This document shows, piece after piece, positions 1 to 8,650 of a stretch of DNA of 64,000 nucleotides. Source of the DNA: Alteromonas abrolhosensis (lineage in GTDB: Bacteria > Pseudomonadota > Gammaproteobacteria > Enterobacterales > Alteromonadaceae). The notes under the pieces were generated by a model. That model was not told the DNA's origin. It was given only the letters and a program-made list of their open reading frames with translations, and did not search any database. The position numbers and the translations under genes were made by a program. How positions within the stretch are numbered: position 1 is the stretch's first letter; each line of letters begins with the position of its first letter. The stretch is from contig NZ_MEJH01000005.1 in NCBI RefSeq assembly GCF_001953635.1, forward strand, positions 1 to 64,000, given 5' to 3'.

Positions 1-1
1 G

Positions 2-217
2 TCTAGGAAAGGAAACTGTTTAGACAATGCCGTTGCAGAGAACTTCTTCGGCATATTAAAAACTGAGATGTATCACAATGAAACGTTCAAAGATGCGAAT
101 GAGCTCATTGAAAACATCAAAGAATATATTGATTACTACAACAACGAACGCATTAAGCTAAAACTAAAAGGCCTGAGTCCGATACAATATCGAAATCAGG
201 CCTTGGTTGCCGCTTAG
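2..217 (+). CDS. IS3-family transposase (OrfB), C-terminal fragment cut by window edge
   Basis: An open frame runs in from the left edge and ends in TAG at 215-217, giving 71 residues. It contains the C-terminal part of an rve/DDE integrase core. The stretch GNCLDNAVAENFFGILKTE carries the last catalytic Glu, followed by the usual EYIDYYNNERI and KGLSPIQYR segments of IS3-family OrfB proteins. The remainder of the element lies outside the window, so I cannot say whether the transposase is intact. It is followed at once by a terminal inverted-repeat-like sequence (221-247), which supports this being the right end of an insertion sequence. Confidence 0.9.
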   Translation, partial: SRKGNCLDNAVAENFFGILKTEMYHNETFKDANELIENIKEYIDYYNNERIKLKLKGLSPIQYRNQALVAA

Positions 218-220
218 AAA

Positions 221-247
221 TGAGTCCAACTTAATGGGGTCACTTCA
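221..247. repeat. Right terminal inverted repeat of the IS3-family element (putative)
   Basis: The sequence directly after the transposase stop starts TGAGTCCAACTTAATGGGGT and ends at TTCA near 247. Read inward from the outside it begins TGAAGTGACCCC, the TG...CA type of end seen in IS3/IS150-group elements. The left end is outside the window, so neither the repeat pair nor a target duplication can be checked here. Confidence 0.6.
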
Positions 248-316
248 AAACCGAAGCCTTTATTACAACTAGATTTGATATCTATACTAGCCAGAGGCTA
301 AGTATTAAGTCCCTTG

Positions 317-2137
317 TTACCAACCACACTGGCGTGTAGCGTTTTGCTCATCTAGCCATGTCTTAAGTGGTGCAAAGTAGTCAGCAATAGTGCTTGCATC
401 CATTTGTGGCGAACCTGTTAGGGTCTCCAAGGCATTCTGCCATGGCTGGCTCATGCCCATTTCTAACATTTCGTTAAGTGCTTTACCGGCTTCTTCACTG
501 CCGTAAATAGAGCAGCGGTTAAGAGGGCCTTCATCACCAGCTATGTCACACAGTGCTTTATGGAACTGGAATTGAAGGATATGCGCTAAGAAATAGCGAG
601 TATATGGCACATTCGCAGGCACGTGATATTTGGCACCTGGATCAAATGCATCTGCGCTGCGTTCAACTGGTGCCATAACACCTTGATACTTCTCTCTCAA
701 TTCCCACCATAGCTGGTTATATTGTTCAGGTGTCACTTCACCCGACATTACTTTCCAGCGCCACTGGTCAACCATTAAACCAAATGGAATGAAGGCAATT
801 TTGTCTAACGCGACTTGCATCAACATTCCAATGTCGTTCGATGCATCTGGGATCTCATCAATTAAGTTGATTTGCTTAAGGTACTTAGGCGTGATTGATA
901 AAGCGATAGTGTCGCCAATGGCTTCGTGGAAGCCGTCATTCGCCGAACCGCGATAAAGAAGAGGCTGGTCTTTATAAGCACGCTGGTAGTAGTTGTGACC
1001 CAACTCGTGGTGAATAACGTTAAATTCTTCCCCCGTCTTCTGAATACACATCTTTATACGAAGATCGTCTTTGTCATCCAAATCCCACGCCGATGCGTGA
1101 CACTGAACGTCACGACCCTCAGGCTTTTGAAACATAGAACGTTCCCAGAATGTATCAGGAAGTTCCTCAAAGCCAAGTGAAGAGAAAAACGACTCTGCTT
1201 GCTTTACCATAGCGACTTCATCGTAGCCTTGCTCAACAAGCGCACCCGTTACATCAGGTACTGTCATTTCTTGCTGCGGTTTGACGATATCGTAAATGTT
1301 GCCCCACGACTGAGCCCACATGTTACCTAATAAATGGGCAGGGATGGGCTTGTCTTGAGGTACTACATCTTCGCCATAGTGCTCGCCTAGTTTAGCGCGA
1401 ACGTGGCAATGTAGTGACTCGTAGAAAGGCTCCACTTGTGTCCACAAGCGATCCAGTTCTTTAGGGAATTCGTCAGCTGGCATATCGTACTTGCCACGCC
1501 ATAAGGCGCTGACATTTTCAAAACCTAGCTCTGCAGCACCTTCGTTCGCTAGCGATACCTGTTCTGCGTATAGTCCAGCCATAGGTTTAGAAACCTCGCG
1601 CCAGCCTGTCCAGTACTCGAGTAGTTTGTCGGCATCGCGTAGCGTTGCCATTTCTGAACTCATTTCAACTAAGCTTTTGCACGTTCCATCTTCACTGCAA
1701 TACTCACCTGAACCGTACATAGCGCTCAAGTCTGAGCCAATTTTTGCTAAGCGTTCTGCTTTGGCAGCATCTGCCGGTGGTGGCATTGTTAAGCTGTTTT
1801 TGAGTAAATCAAGCTGTCTGCGGGTGTCGGCATCAACGTCAACATCATTAAATTTAGCCGCTTCCTTCGCCAAGTTGGCAACCTTTGTTGAAAGCACTTC
1901 ATTGAAATAAGCACTGACTGCAGCGGTGTCAAAATTGATATTTGTTGCGTAACTCCATTCCGCATGTGCGGCAGGAACTTGCATTTTTGCGATATCATTT
2001 TGAGCTTGCTGTAAGAATTGCTTAGCGTCTTGAGCGGTTAATTGAGGTTTAGCTTCTGTCTGAGTAGTACTTTCGCCACATCCCATAAGCGATACGCTTA
2101 CTAATGCTGCTATCAGAGTACGTTTGTGATTGAGCAT
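317..2137 (-). CDS. M2-family zinc peptidase (ACE-like peptidyl-dipeptidase), lipoprotein
   Basis: The product has 606 residues, the normal length for single-domain bacterial M2 peptidases, which remove C-terminal dipeptides in the periplasm. The zinc site is visible: HELGH at residues 377-381, with the third ligand Glu405 in FHEAIGD, 24 residues later as in angiotensin-converting enzyme. The N-terminus is a lipoprotein signal, with Cys20 in the lipobox LMGC followed by GES, so outer-membrane or periplasmic anchoring is likely. The start is supported by AAGGA seven bases upstream. It is a single gene with no operon partner; its 3' end faces the IS end at 1-247. Confidence 0.92.
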   Translation of the reverse strand: MLNHKRTLIAALVSVSLMGCGESTTQTEAKPQLTAQDAKQFLQQAQNDIAKMQVPAAHAEWSYATNINFDTAAVSAYFNEVLSTKVANLAKEAAKFNDVDVDADTRRQLDLLKNSLTMPPPADAAKAERLAKIGSDLSAMYGSGEYCSEDGTCKSLVEMSSEMATLRDADKLLEYWTGWREVSKPMAGLYAEQVSLANEGAAELGFENVSALWRGKYDMPADEFPKELDRLWTQVEPFYESLHCHVRAKLGEHYGEDVVPQDKPIPAHLLGNMWAQSWGNIYDIVKPQQEMTVPDVTGALVEQGYDEVAMVKQAESFFSSLGFEELPDTFWERSMFQKPEGRDVQCHASAWDLDDKDDLRIKMCIQKTGEEFNVIHHELGHNYYQRAYKDQPLLYRGSANDGFHEAIGDTIALSITPKYLKQINLIDEIPDASNDIGMLMQVALDKIAFIPFGLMVDQWRWKVMSGEVTPEQYNQLWWELREKYQGVMAPVERSADAFDPGAKYHVPANVPYTRYFLAHILQFQFHKALCDIAGDEGPLNRCSIYGSEEAGKALNEMLEMGMSQPWQNALETLTGSPQMDASTIADYFAPLKTWLDEQNATRQCGW

Positions 2138-2658
2138 ACTTTGTCCTTTAATTTTTTTGTTTTTAATGTGAATCGATGTTCACATAGACATGCTCTAGCA
2201 TTGTGTAACGCGGCGTGACTTTTGTAAAACAAATTTGGCGCAATGCTCCAGTTTAAGCGTTAAAACGCTTCCGCTCTCATCTCATTGCTGAAACTGCAAT
2301 AGCCAGCGTGAACAATAACGCGATATGTTTAGGTTTCAATAGCATGTTCACCTCTTCTTTTTACCTTCAAATTACTGCTAAGTTTTAAGATAGGCTTTAA
2401 AGAGGTGTCGCGCTATTCTCAATTAGTATAATTGTCTCGTTTGTCACAAATGTCACGTTTTCAAATGTGTTGAAAGCCTAGTGAGTTCAATGTGATTAAT
2501 TGCATACGAATGCGCTAATAAGAGCAACGATTGTTGTTTGATAGATAGGGGAAGCTGTTTTTTTACAAATGATAAGTTGCTTAACAGTAAACTCTTGAGT
2601 CGCTAAGCTGAGGAGTTGCCAAGAAGACTGAATAAAAACACGAGTAGTGGTTTTAAAA
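2138..2658. other. Intergenic region upstream of the M2 peptidase
   Basis: This is about 520 bases between the peptidase start and the end of the next minus-strand gene. It is AT-rich and should hold the peptidase promoter. The only coding candidate I see is a 22-codon hydrophobic frame at 2277-2345. A hairpin AAGCG-TTTTAA-CGCTT lies near 2254-2271 but has no T-run on the minus strand. Confidence 0.5.
2277..2345 (-). CDS. Candidate 22-residue hydrophobic small protein
   Basis: A short minus-strand frame encodes MLLKPKHIALLFTLAIAVSA followed by Met-Arg and a stop. It has a lysine-bearing N-terminus and one hydrophobic segment, like a small single-span membrane peptide. It is preceded by AGAGG five bases before ATG, a good ribosome binding site. 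Nothing else supports it. It could be a leader peptide for the downstream peptidase gene, a free small membrane protein, or chance. Confidence 0.3.
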   Translation of the reverse strand: MLLKPKHIALLFTLAIAVSAMR

Positions 2659-2934
2659 TTACTTCGCGCTAAAGCGGTTGCTTGGTAATACGCCGTGAAT
2701 TAGGTATTGGCTTTTGAACGGTTTGCTGTTTTGAGACGACATATTGGCTGCACGCTTTACTGTGCTAAGGGCTAGCGATTTATTTTGACGCTGCTTTTTT
2801 AGTAGTTGTGAAGAGGATACGTCTTTTATATCTACCAGAGTTGGTTGAACTTCTTGCGCGACACTAACATTGACAAGCGAGCATGCTACACAAAACGTTG
2901 TAGCTAAAAAAATGTTTTTACTTGGCTTTTTCAT
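2659..2934 (-). CDS. Small secreted protein of unknown function
   Basis: This 91-residue protein has a clear Sec signal peptide: MKK start, hydrophobic core, and probable cleavage after SVA before QEVQP. The mature part of about 64 residues is polar and basic (LLKKQRQNK and similar) with no motif I recognise. I chose the ATG at 2934 over the GTG one codon earlier because AAGAG lies nine bases before it. It stands alone between the peptidase region and the SDR operon. No function can be given. Confidence 0.65.
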   Translation of the reverse strand: MKKPSKNIFLATTFCVACSLVNVSVAQEVQPTLVDIKDVSSSQLLKKQRQNKSLALSTVKRAANMSSQNSKPFKSQYLIHGVLPSNRFSAK

Positions 2935-3147
2935 CACATTTTTCTCTTATTTTATGAGTTAATCGCTAGATAAATGGGTTGAGCGTTTGCTTAGTTGTTA
3001 CTTAGCTGGAGTTCGATTGCAGAGGCGGTTGCACTCGCCTCATTCATCGATTTTGTTTGTTCCTCTTCATTACACCGAAAGTAGAATGAAAACGAAACAT
3101 GGCGTGTCATACTAAGGTATGTCTAAAAATACCTTTTGAGGTGTGGT

Positions 3148-3179
3148 CCTTCTGACATGTTGTCCTTTTGATATGTTGT
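3148..3179. repeat. Tandem 16-bp direct repeat
   Basis: Two adjacent 16-base units match at 14 of 16 positions: CCTTCTGACATGTTGT at 3148-3163 and CCTTTTGATATGTTGT at 3164-3179. They lie just past the 3' end of the SDR gene, on the side away from its promoter. The function is unknown. Confidence 0.6.
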
Positions 3180-3209
3180 ATAGATGGCAGCTAAGAGTAT
3201 GGTAGAGCT

Positions 3210-3974
3210 TTACCACGCCGTTACACCACCATCTACTGCTATGGTTTGCCCGTTCATGTAAGAGTTCCCTGGGGAAAGCATTAGCATCATTGTGTTAACG
3301 ATTTCTTGCGGTTCTCCTAGTCGTTTCATGGGGCTGCCCATGCCTAATTGCTCTCGTGCTTCAGGCGTATTATAACCATCCAGATTCAATATATTGGTCG
3401 GGCTGTAAAAAGGGCAAATAGCGTTAACGCGAACATTCTTACGACCGTATTCAACTGCAGCGGTACGGGTTATTCCTGACACCGCGTGTTTTGCCGCGGC
3501 GTAAGCCCCACCTTTAGGCGCACCGCCTAAGCCAGCGAGTGAGCTAACATTTAGAACGTGACCTTGCTTTTGTGCAAGCATAACCGGTATTTGGTACTTC
3601 ATGCCAAACATCACGCCTTTAACATTCACCGCAAACTGGGAATCCATGATTTCCTCGGTCATTTGATGAATTGGGGCTGGGTTATGCGCTATGCCTGCAT
3701 TATTTACCGCAATATCCAGTCGGCCAAACGTTTCCATGGCTTTTTCAACCAAGGCCTTGTTGAGTGATTCGCTTGCGATATTACCTGCTAGCACCACGAC
3801 GTCAGTAAGTGCCTTTACGTCTTTTGCTGTCTCTTCAAGGGCGGTTTCGTTAATGTCCGAAAGAACAAGTTTCGCTCCTCGGTTGGCAAGACCCAACGAT
3901 AGCAAGCGGCCAAAACCGCTGCCTGCGCCGGTAATTAATACTACTTGTCCAGAAAAATCGAGTAGAGCATCCAT
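3210..3974 (-). CDS. SDR-family NAD-dependent alcohol/ketone oxidoreductase
   Basis: This 254-residue classical short-chain dehydrogenase has the cofactor motif TGAGSGFG at 15-22 and the structural motif NNAG at 91-94. The catalytic set is Ser144/145, Tyr158 and Lys162 (YAAAK). Asp40 at the end of the second strand (LVLSDI) points to NAD rather than NADP. AGGAG stands six bases before the ATG. It follows the haloalkane dehalogenase gene by 44 bases on the same strand, so the two are probably co-transcribed. Oxidation of the alcohol released by dehalogenation is a reasonable role, but it is an inference; the substrate cannot be read from sequence. Confidence 0.88.
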   Translation of the reverse strand: MDALLDFSGQVVLITGAGSGFGRLLSLGLANRGAKLVLSDINETALEETAKDVKALTDVVVLAGNIASESLNKALVEKAMETFGRLDIAVNNAGIAHNPAPIHQMTEEIMDSQFAVNVKGVMFGMKYQIPVMLAQKQGHVLNVSSLAGLGGAPKGGAYAAAKHAVSGITRTAAVEYGRKNVRVNAICPFYSPTNILNLDGYNTPEAREQLGMGSPMKRLGEPQEIVNTMMLMLSPGNSYMNGQTIAVDGGVTAW

Positions 3975-4018
3975 GATAATCTCCTATTAGTAATTATTTA
4001 ATGTCAGTTAAAACGTGG

Positions 4019-4933
4019 CTATTTATGCTGCGTTTGGTTTATAAATTGAATAAGTAAATTGGCGAGCATTTCCCCTTGGTCTTCCTGAATAAAATGGCCG
4101 CCGTTTTCTATCAGTGTGTGTGACATGCCGTTGCAGCCAGGAACAAGTTTTTGAAACACTTTTTCTCCACCTTTTGTCACAGGGTCGCTGTCTCCAAATG
4201 CTGTAATAAAGGGTTTATGGTATTGCTTCAGTTTTTCCCACGCTTGTCGATTCGCCTGTGCCTCAGCGTTGTCAGGGCTTGTAGGAACAAGAAGGGGAAA
4301 TACGCGGGCTCCCGCTTTGTAGCTTTCGTTGGGAAAGGGGGCGTCGTAGGCAGCCAGTGTCGTTTCGTCTAATTCGGTGGTTGTAGCATTTTGGATAATG
4401 GTTGAAGTCGGAAATTCGGGCACATCTTGAGAGAAGCGGCGCCATTTAATGAATGCGTCAGTGGGTGCGTGATCGCCGGTGGGCAATTCGGTGTTTGACA
4501 CCATCACGCCCGAAAAGCGATCAGGCATATCAGCAACAAGACGTAAGCCCAATAATCCTCCCCAATCTTGACAGAATAATGTAACAGGGCCTTTCGTCGT
4601 CTGTGAAAACCAATCTTTTAGCCATATCACATGCCGAGCATAGGAATAATCTTCTTTTCTTACTGGTTTGTCCGAGCGGCCAAAACCAATTAAGTCTGGC
4701 GCAAGAACATTGAAGCCGGCATCACCCAGTATTGGCATCATCTTGCGGTACAAATATGCCCACGTAGGCTCACCATGCATTAAAAGAACAGTGTGTCCGT
4801 TTTCTGGTCCGCATTGGTAATGGGCCATTGTGATTTCGCTGCTTACGGTATCTGTTATGTCTGTAAAGCAGGGAGCGTAAGGAAAGTCTGTGATCTTTTC
4901 AAAGGCACTTTCCGGTGTTTTGAGCACTTGCAT
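4019..4933 (-). CDS. Haloalkane dehalogenase, subfamily HLD-I
   Basis: The product is an alpha/beta hydrolase of 304 residues that closely follows the DhlA/DhmA pattern, hydrolysing carbon-halogen bonds to give an alcohol and halide. It shows HGEPTWAYLYR (residues 53-63), nucleophile Asp123 with halide-binding Trp124 in CQDWGG, and a second halide-binding Trp164 in the cap. The probable acid is Asp250 in GDSDPVT and the base His280 in NGGHF. These tryptophans separate it from epoxide hydrolases. The ATG at 4933 fits an AAGGA nine bases upstream better than the TTG two codons earlier. It is the first gene of a two-gene unit with the SDR and is divergent from the beta-oxidation cluster. Confidence 0.9.
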   Translation of the reverse strand: MQVLKTPESAFEKITDFPYAPCFTDITDTVSSEITMAHYQCGPENGHTVLLMHGEPTWAYLYRKMMPILGDAGFNVLAPDLIGFGRSDKPVRKEDYSYARHVIWLKDWFSQTTKGPVTLFCQDWGGLLGLRLVADMPDRFSGVMVSNTELPTGDHAPTDAFIKWRRFSQDVPEFPTSTIIQNATTTELDETTLAAYDAPFPNESYKAGARVFPLLVPTSPDNAEAQANRQAWEKLKQYHKPFITAFGDSDPVTKGGEKVFQKLVPGCNGMSHTLIENGGHFIQEDQGEMLANLLIQFINQTQHK

Positions 4934-5178
4934 AGCCAACCATCCTTTTGTAAATAAAATGTAATAACAAGTGTTGCTCGCTTAACAAAAACACCGGTTT
5001 AATTTTCTGTCAAATAAACCTTAGGCAAGGTAGAACAGGGTCTGCATGAAGAAATGAATTCAGAAAGGGGCTAGCGGTGAATATTAAATATTATGATAAA
5101 TGTCTATAACACCAATAAACTTGGATGATTGACAACACTGCAATAACATCCAGTTAACGTGATAAACAGGACATGGTT

Positions 5179-7302
5179 ATGACTGAGATGGAAAATAAAG
5201 CCGTAGAATATGCAGTACAACAAGGCGTCGCTACACTGACAATGCAAAGCGCACCCGTAAATGCGCTTTCTCGCGCAATCAGAGTAGGACTGATAGAAGG
5301 CATAAATAACGCGTTGGAAGACGATAGCGTCAGTGCCATTGTTATTACTTCTTCACTACCTATTTTTTCGGGTGGTGCTGATATTAGCGAATTCTCTGGC
5401 GGTGACTTATCTCCCATGCTGCCTGAAGTGTTAGACAAGATAGAAAATGCGTCTAAGCCCGTTGTTGCTGTTCTCCCTGGACCAGCATTCGGCGGTGGCT
5501 TAGAAGTGGCGTTAGCCTGTCATCATCGCATTACCTTTGCCGACAACAAAGTGGGTCTGCCTGAAGTCAATCTAGGTATTCTGCCTGGCGCTGGAGGCAC
5601 CCAACGTCTTCCGCGATTAGCCGATGCACAAACGTCGTTAGAAATGATCGTAACCGGCAAGCCAACGTCGGTGGTTAAGCTTCCAGGTGTCTTCGACAAA
5701 ATTTCCGATAAGCCTGAGCATCTACTTGAAGATACAAAAGCGTATTTGCAAGCATTAACCCCAGATAAAGCGATAAAACGAACTTGCGACATCACGCTGT
5801 CCATGTCCGATGAAACGCAGGCGGTGTTTGACGCTGTTACAGCGCAAACGAAAAAAGCTGCCCGTGGTTTCTTTGCACCCCTAAAGTGTATCGAAGCGGT
5901 ACGCGGTGCCTACACGCTCGCTTTTGAAGACGGCCTTAAAAATGAAGGTAAGCTCTTCATGGAGTGCATGAATACCCCACAGGCGCGTGCCCAACAGCAT
6001 TTCTTCTTTGCTGAGCGCGCGGCAGGCCATGTGAGTGACTTTGATAAGAATACGCCAGAGCGCAATATTGAGAAAGTCGCCATTATTGGTGCAGGTACTA
6101 TGGGCGGCGGTATCGCGATGAACTTCGCTAACGCCGGTATCCCAGTCACTATGCTTGAGCTAAAAGAAGAAGCGCTAGAGAAGGGATTAGCGCTTATCAG
6201 AAAGAACTACGAAAACTCAGCGAAAAAAGGCAAGTTAACCCAAGAACAAGTAGAGAGCCGTATGGCACTGCTTTCTGGTACTACATCGTATGACGATTTA
6301 GCGGATGTAGACCTTGTCATCGAAGCTGTGTTCGAGAAGATGGAAGTAAAGAAAACCGTATTCTCGACGCTGGATAAAGTGTGTAAGCCGGGGGCTATTT
6401 TAGCCTCGAATACGTCGACCTTAGATATTGATGAAATTGCTACTGCTACATCGCGTCCTGAAGACGTGATCGGTCTTCATTTCTTCTCGCCCGCTAATGT
6501 CATGAGACTGCTAGAAGTGGTTAAGGCAGAAAAGACATCTGCTGAAGTCATTAAAACTTGCATGAAGATGGCTAAACGCATCAAGAAGGTTGCGGTATTA
6601 GTAGGCGTTTGTTTCGGGTTCGTGGGCAACCGCATGATTGAGCCTTACGGACGTGAAGCTAACCGTTTAGTACTTGAAGGTGCTACGCCTGAACAAGTTG
6701 ACCGCGTGTTAACCGAATTCGGTATGCCAATGGGACCATTCACTATGGGCGACATGGCAGGGTTAGATATTGGCTACTATGTACGTCAATCTCGCCAGGA
6801 GCATATTGCACACGATCCAGCTTACGGTGCTGTGGCAGATCGCTTGGTTGAAAAGGGGCGAAACGGACTTAAAGCCGGTCGCGGTGTTTACAATTATGAG
6901 CCCGGCAGTCGAGTTCCTATTCCAGATCCTGAAGTACTAGAAATTGCTAAGCAAGAAGCAGAGCGCTTAGGTGTGGTTCAGCGCTCAGACATCAGCGATG
7001 AGGAAATTCTGGTTCGCGTGATGTACTCATTGATAAACGAAGGTGCAGCCATCTTGGAAGAGGGTATTGCAGCTAAATCTAGCGATATCGATGTAATTTA
7101 TGTTTACGGTTATGGCTTCCCAGTGTATCGCGGCGGCCCGATGCAATACGCCGACGAAGTAGGGCTTGGCACTATTTTGGACAAGCTGACTACATATCGC
7201 GATCAGTTAGGTGAGTACGGAAAAATGTGGCTTGAACCAAGTGATTTGTTGGTGAAGTTGGCTCAGAGCGGCGGCACATTTAAAGGCTATAAGACAAAGT
7301 AG
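5179..7302 (+). CDS. Bifunctional enoyl-CoA hydratase / 3-hydroxyacyl-CoA dehydrogenase (beta-oxidation alpha subunit type)
   Basis: The product of 707 residues has an N-terminal crotonase domain (about 10-190) with both catalytic glutamates, Glu109 in GGGLE and Glu129 in GLPEVNLGILPGAGG. The 3-hydroxyacyl-CoA dehydrogenase part follows, with NAD motif GAGTMGGG at 304-311, catalytic His434 in GLHFFSP, and two C-terminal helical domains. It catalyses hydration and NAD-dependent oxidation of fatty acyl-CoAs. The architecture matches FadJ/peroxisomal bifunctional enzymes. I place the start at ATG 5179 because AGGA at 5168-5171 is seven bases away; the ATG at 5173 would be only one base from it. 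First gene of a three-gene fatty-acid oxidation cluster. Confidence 0.93.
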   Translation: MTEMENKAVEYAVQQGVATLTMQSAPVNALSRAIRVGLIEGINNALEDDSVSAIVITSSLPIFSGGADISEFSGGDLSPMLPEVLDKIENASKPVVAVLPGPAFGGGLEVALACHHRITFADNKVGLPEVNLGILPGAGGTQRLPRLADAQTSLEMIVTGKPTSVVKLPGVFDKISDKPEHLLEDTKAYLQALTPDKAIKRTCDITLSMSDETQAVFDAVTAQTKKAARGFFAPLKCIEAVRGAYTLAFEDGLKNEGKLFMECMNTPQARAQQHFFFAERAAGHVSDFDKNTPERNIEKVAIIGAGTMGGGIAMNFANAGIPVTMLELKEEALEKGLALIRKNYENSAKKGKLTQEQVESRMALLSGTTSYDDLADVDLVIEAVFEKMEVKKTVFSTLDKVCKPGAILASNTSTLDIDEIATATSRPEDVIGLHFFSPANVMRLLEVVKAEKTSAEVIKTCMKMAKRIKKVAVLVGVCFGFVGNRMIEPYGREANRLVLEGATPEQVDRVLTEFGMPMGPFTMGDMAGLDIGYYVRQSRQEHIAHDPAYGAVADRLVEKGRNGLKAGRGVYNYEPGSRVPIPDPEVLEIAKQEAERLGVVQRSDISDEEILVRVMYSLINEGAAILEEGIAAKSSDIDVIYVYGYGFPVYRGGPMQYADEVGLGTILDKLTTYRDQLGEYGKMWLEPSDLLVKLAQSGGTFKGYKTK

Positions 7303-7423
7303 CCCTAACGCTAGTTAACAAAAAACTTGAGGACGAGAGCCTATATCAGCTTTCGTCACTTCACATTTGAATTTAGTAAAGCTAGGAACGTTTCGAAGAA
7401 GTACGAATCTTTAGTTTAACTTT

Positions 7424-7452
7424 GGCTGAACTTTCAGCCCAACTGAAAGGAA
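7424..7452 (+). promoter_or_regulatory. Two mutually exclusive hairpins over the thiolase ribosome binding site
   Basis: GGCTGA (7424-7429) can pair with TCAGCC (7434-7439) around an ACTT loop. Alternatively CTTTCAG (7431-7437) can pair perfectly with CTGAAAG (7443-7449), covering part of the Shine-Dalgarno AAAGGA. The two structures share bases and cannot coexist, so this looks like a small translational switch ahead of the thiolase ATG at 7460. It is structural inference only. Confidence 0.45.
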
Positions 7453-7459
7453 CATAAAC

Positions 7460-8641
7460 ATGCGTGATGCAGTTATTGTAAGTACAGCACGTACGCCAAT
7501 CGGGCGTGCCTACAAAGGTGCACTGAATAACTTACCAGCCCCTTCATTAGGCGGACATGCCATTCAAAACGCGGTAGCACGCGCAGGGATCGACCCTGCC
7601 AGTGTTGATGACGTGGTAATGGGCGCAGCGCTAACCCAAGGCAGTGGCGGCATGAATATTGGCCGCTTGGCTGGCCTAGCGGGTGGTTTACCGGTCACCG
7701 TAGCGGGTATGACACTCGACCGCCAATGCAGTTCTGGCATGTATGCCATTGCTACCGCAGCGAATTCAATTCGTACAGGCGATACCAACATTATGGTTGC
7801 GGGTGGCTTAGATTCTATCTCTTTAGTGCAAAACAAGAATATGAATATGTTTCGTGCAGTAGACCCTGCACTGGTTGCTAAGCACAAAGATATTTATATG
7901 CCAATGCTTCAAACGGCAGAAGTGGTAGGCAAGCGTTATAACATTAGCCGTGACGTACAAGATGAATACGGTTACCAGAGCCAAATGCGCACCGCAGCTG
8001 CGCAAGAAGCGGGTAAGTTTGATGATGAAATCGTTCCCATTACCGCAGTTCAAACCGTTTTTAATAAAGAAACAGGCGAAACCTCTGAACGTGAAGTGAC
8101 CTTGTCAAAAGACGAAGGTAACCGCCCTGAAACAACACTAGAAGGGCTTAAGGCGCTAAACCCAGTAATAGAAGGCGGTTGTATTACCGCAGGTAATGCC
8201 AGTCAGCTTTCTGATGGTGCAAGTGCGACAGTAATTATGGATGAGCAAACAGCAGCGAAGGGCAACGCTCAACCTCTTGGTATTTATCGCGGTATTGCAG
8301 TGGCCGGCTGTGAGCCAGATGAAATGGGAATTGGCCCAGTGTTCGCTATTCCTAAGCTATTAAAGCAGCATGGATTGACCATGGACGATATCGGTCTATG
8401 GGAGCTTAATGAAGCGTTTGCAGTACAGGTACTGTATTGCCGCGATAAGTTAGGCATTCCAGACGAATTATTGAACGTAAACGGCGGTGCCATTTCTATT
8501 GGTCACCCATACGGCATGAGCGGTGCTCGCATGGTGGGTCATGCACTCATCGAAGGTAAACGACGCGGTGCGAAATATGTTGTTTGCACCATGTGTATCG
8601 GTGGCGGCATGGGCGCTGCTGGTCTATTTGAAGTAATATAG
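7460..8641 (+). CDS. Acetyl-CoA C-acyltransferase (thiolase)
   Basis: This 393-residue thiolase has acyl-accepting Cys90 in DRQCSSG, His349 in GHPYGMSGA and the second catalytic Cys379 in [10 protein letters not shown]. It cleaves 3-ketoacyl-CoA to acetyl-CoA and a shortened acyl-CoA, the last step of beta-oxidation, in the cytoplasm. It lies 157 bases after the bifunctional enzyme that makes its substrate, and nine bases before the acyl-CoA dehydrogenase. The SD AAGGA is eight bases from ATG and can be masked by an upstream hairpin. A biosynthetic acetoacetyl-CoA role cannot be excluded, but context favours degradation. Confidence 0.93.
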   Translation: MRDAVIVSTARTPIGRAYKGALNNLPAPSLGGHAIQNAVARAGIDPASVDDVVMGAALTQGSGGMNIGRLAGLAGGLPVTVAGMTLDRQCSSGMYAIATAANSIRTGDTNIMVAGGLDSISLVQNKNMNMFRAVDPALVAKHKDIYMPMLQTAEVVGKRYNISRDVQDEYGYQSQMRTAAAQEAGKFDDEIVPITAVQTVFNKETGETSEREVTLSKDEGNRPETTLEGLKALNPVIEGGCITAGNASQLSDGASATVIMDEQTAAKGNAQPLGIYRGIAVAGCEPDEMGIGPVFAIPKLLKQHGLTMDDIGLWELNEAFAVQVLYCRDKLGIPDELLNVNGGAISIGHPYGMSGARMVGHALIEGKRRGAKYVVCTMCIGGGMGAAGLFEVI

Positions 8642-8650
8642 GTATTGGGT

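Noticed and set aside
221-260. Target-site duplication of the IS3 element
   Set aside because: Only the right end is in the window, so a duplication cannot be identified.
5173-5175. ATG at 5173 as start of the bifunctional beta-oxidation gene
   Set aside because: Only one base from the AGGA motif; ATG 5179 has normal spacing.
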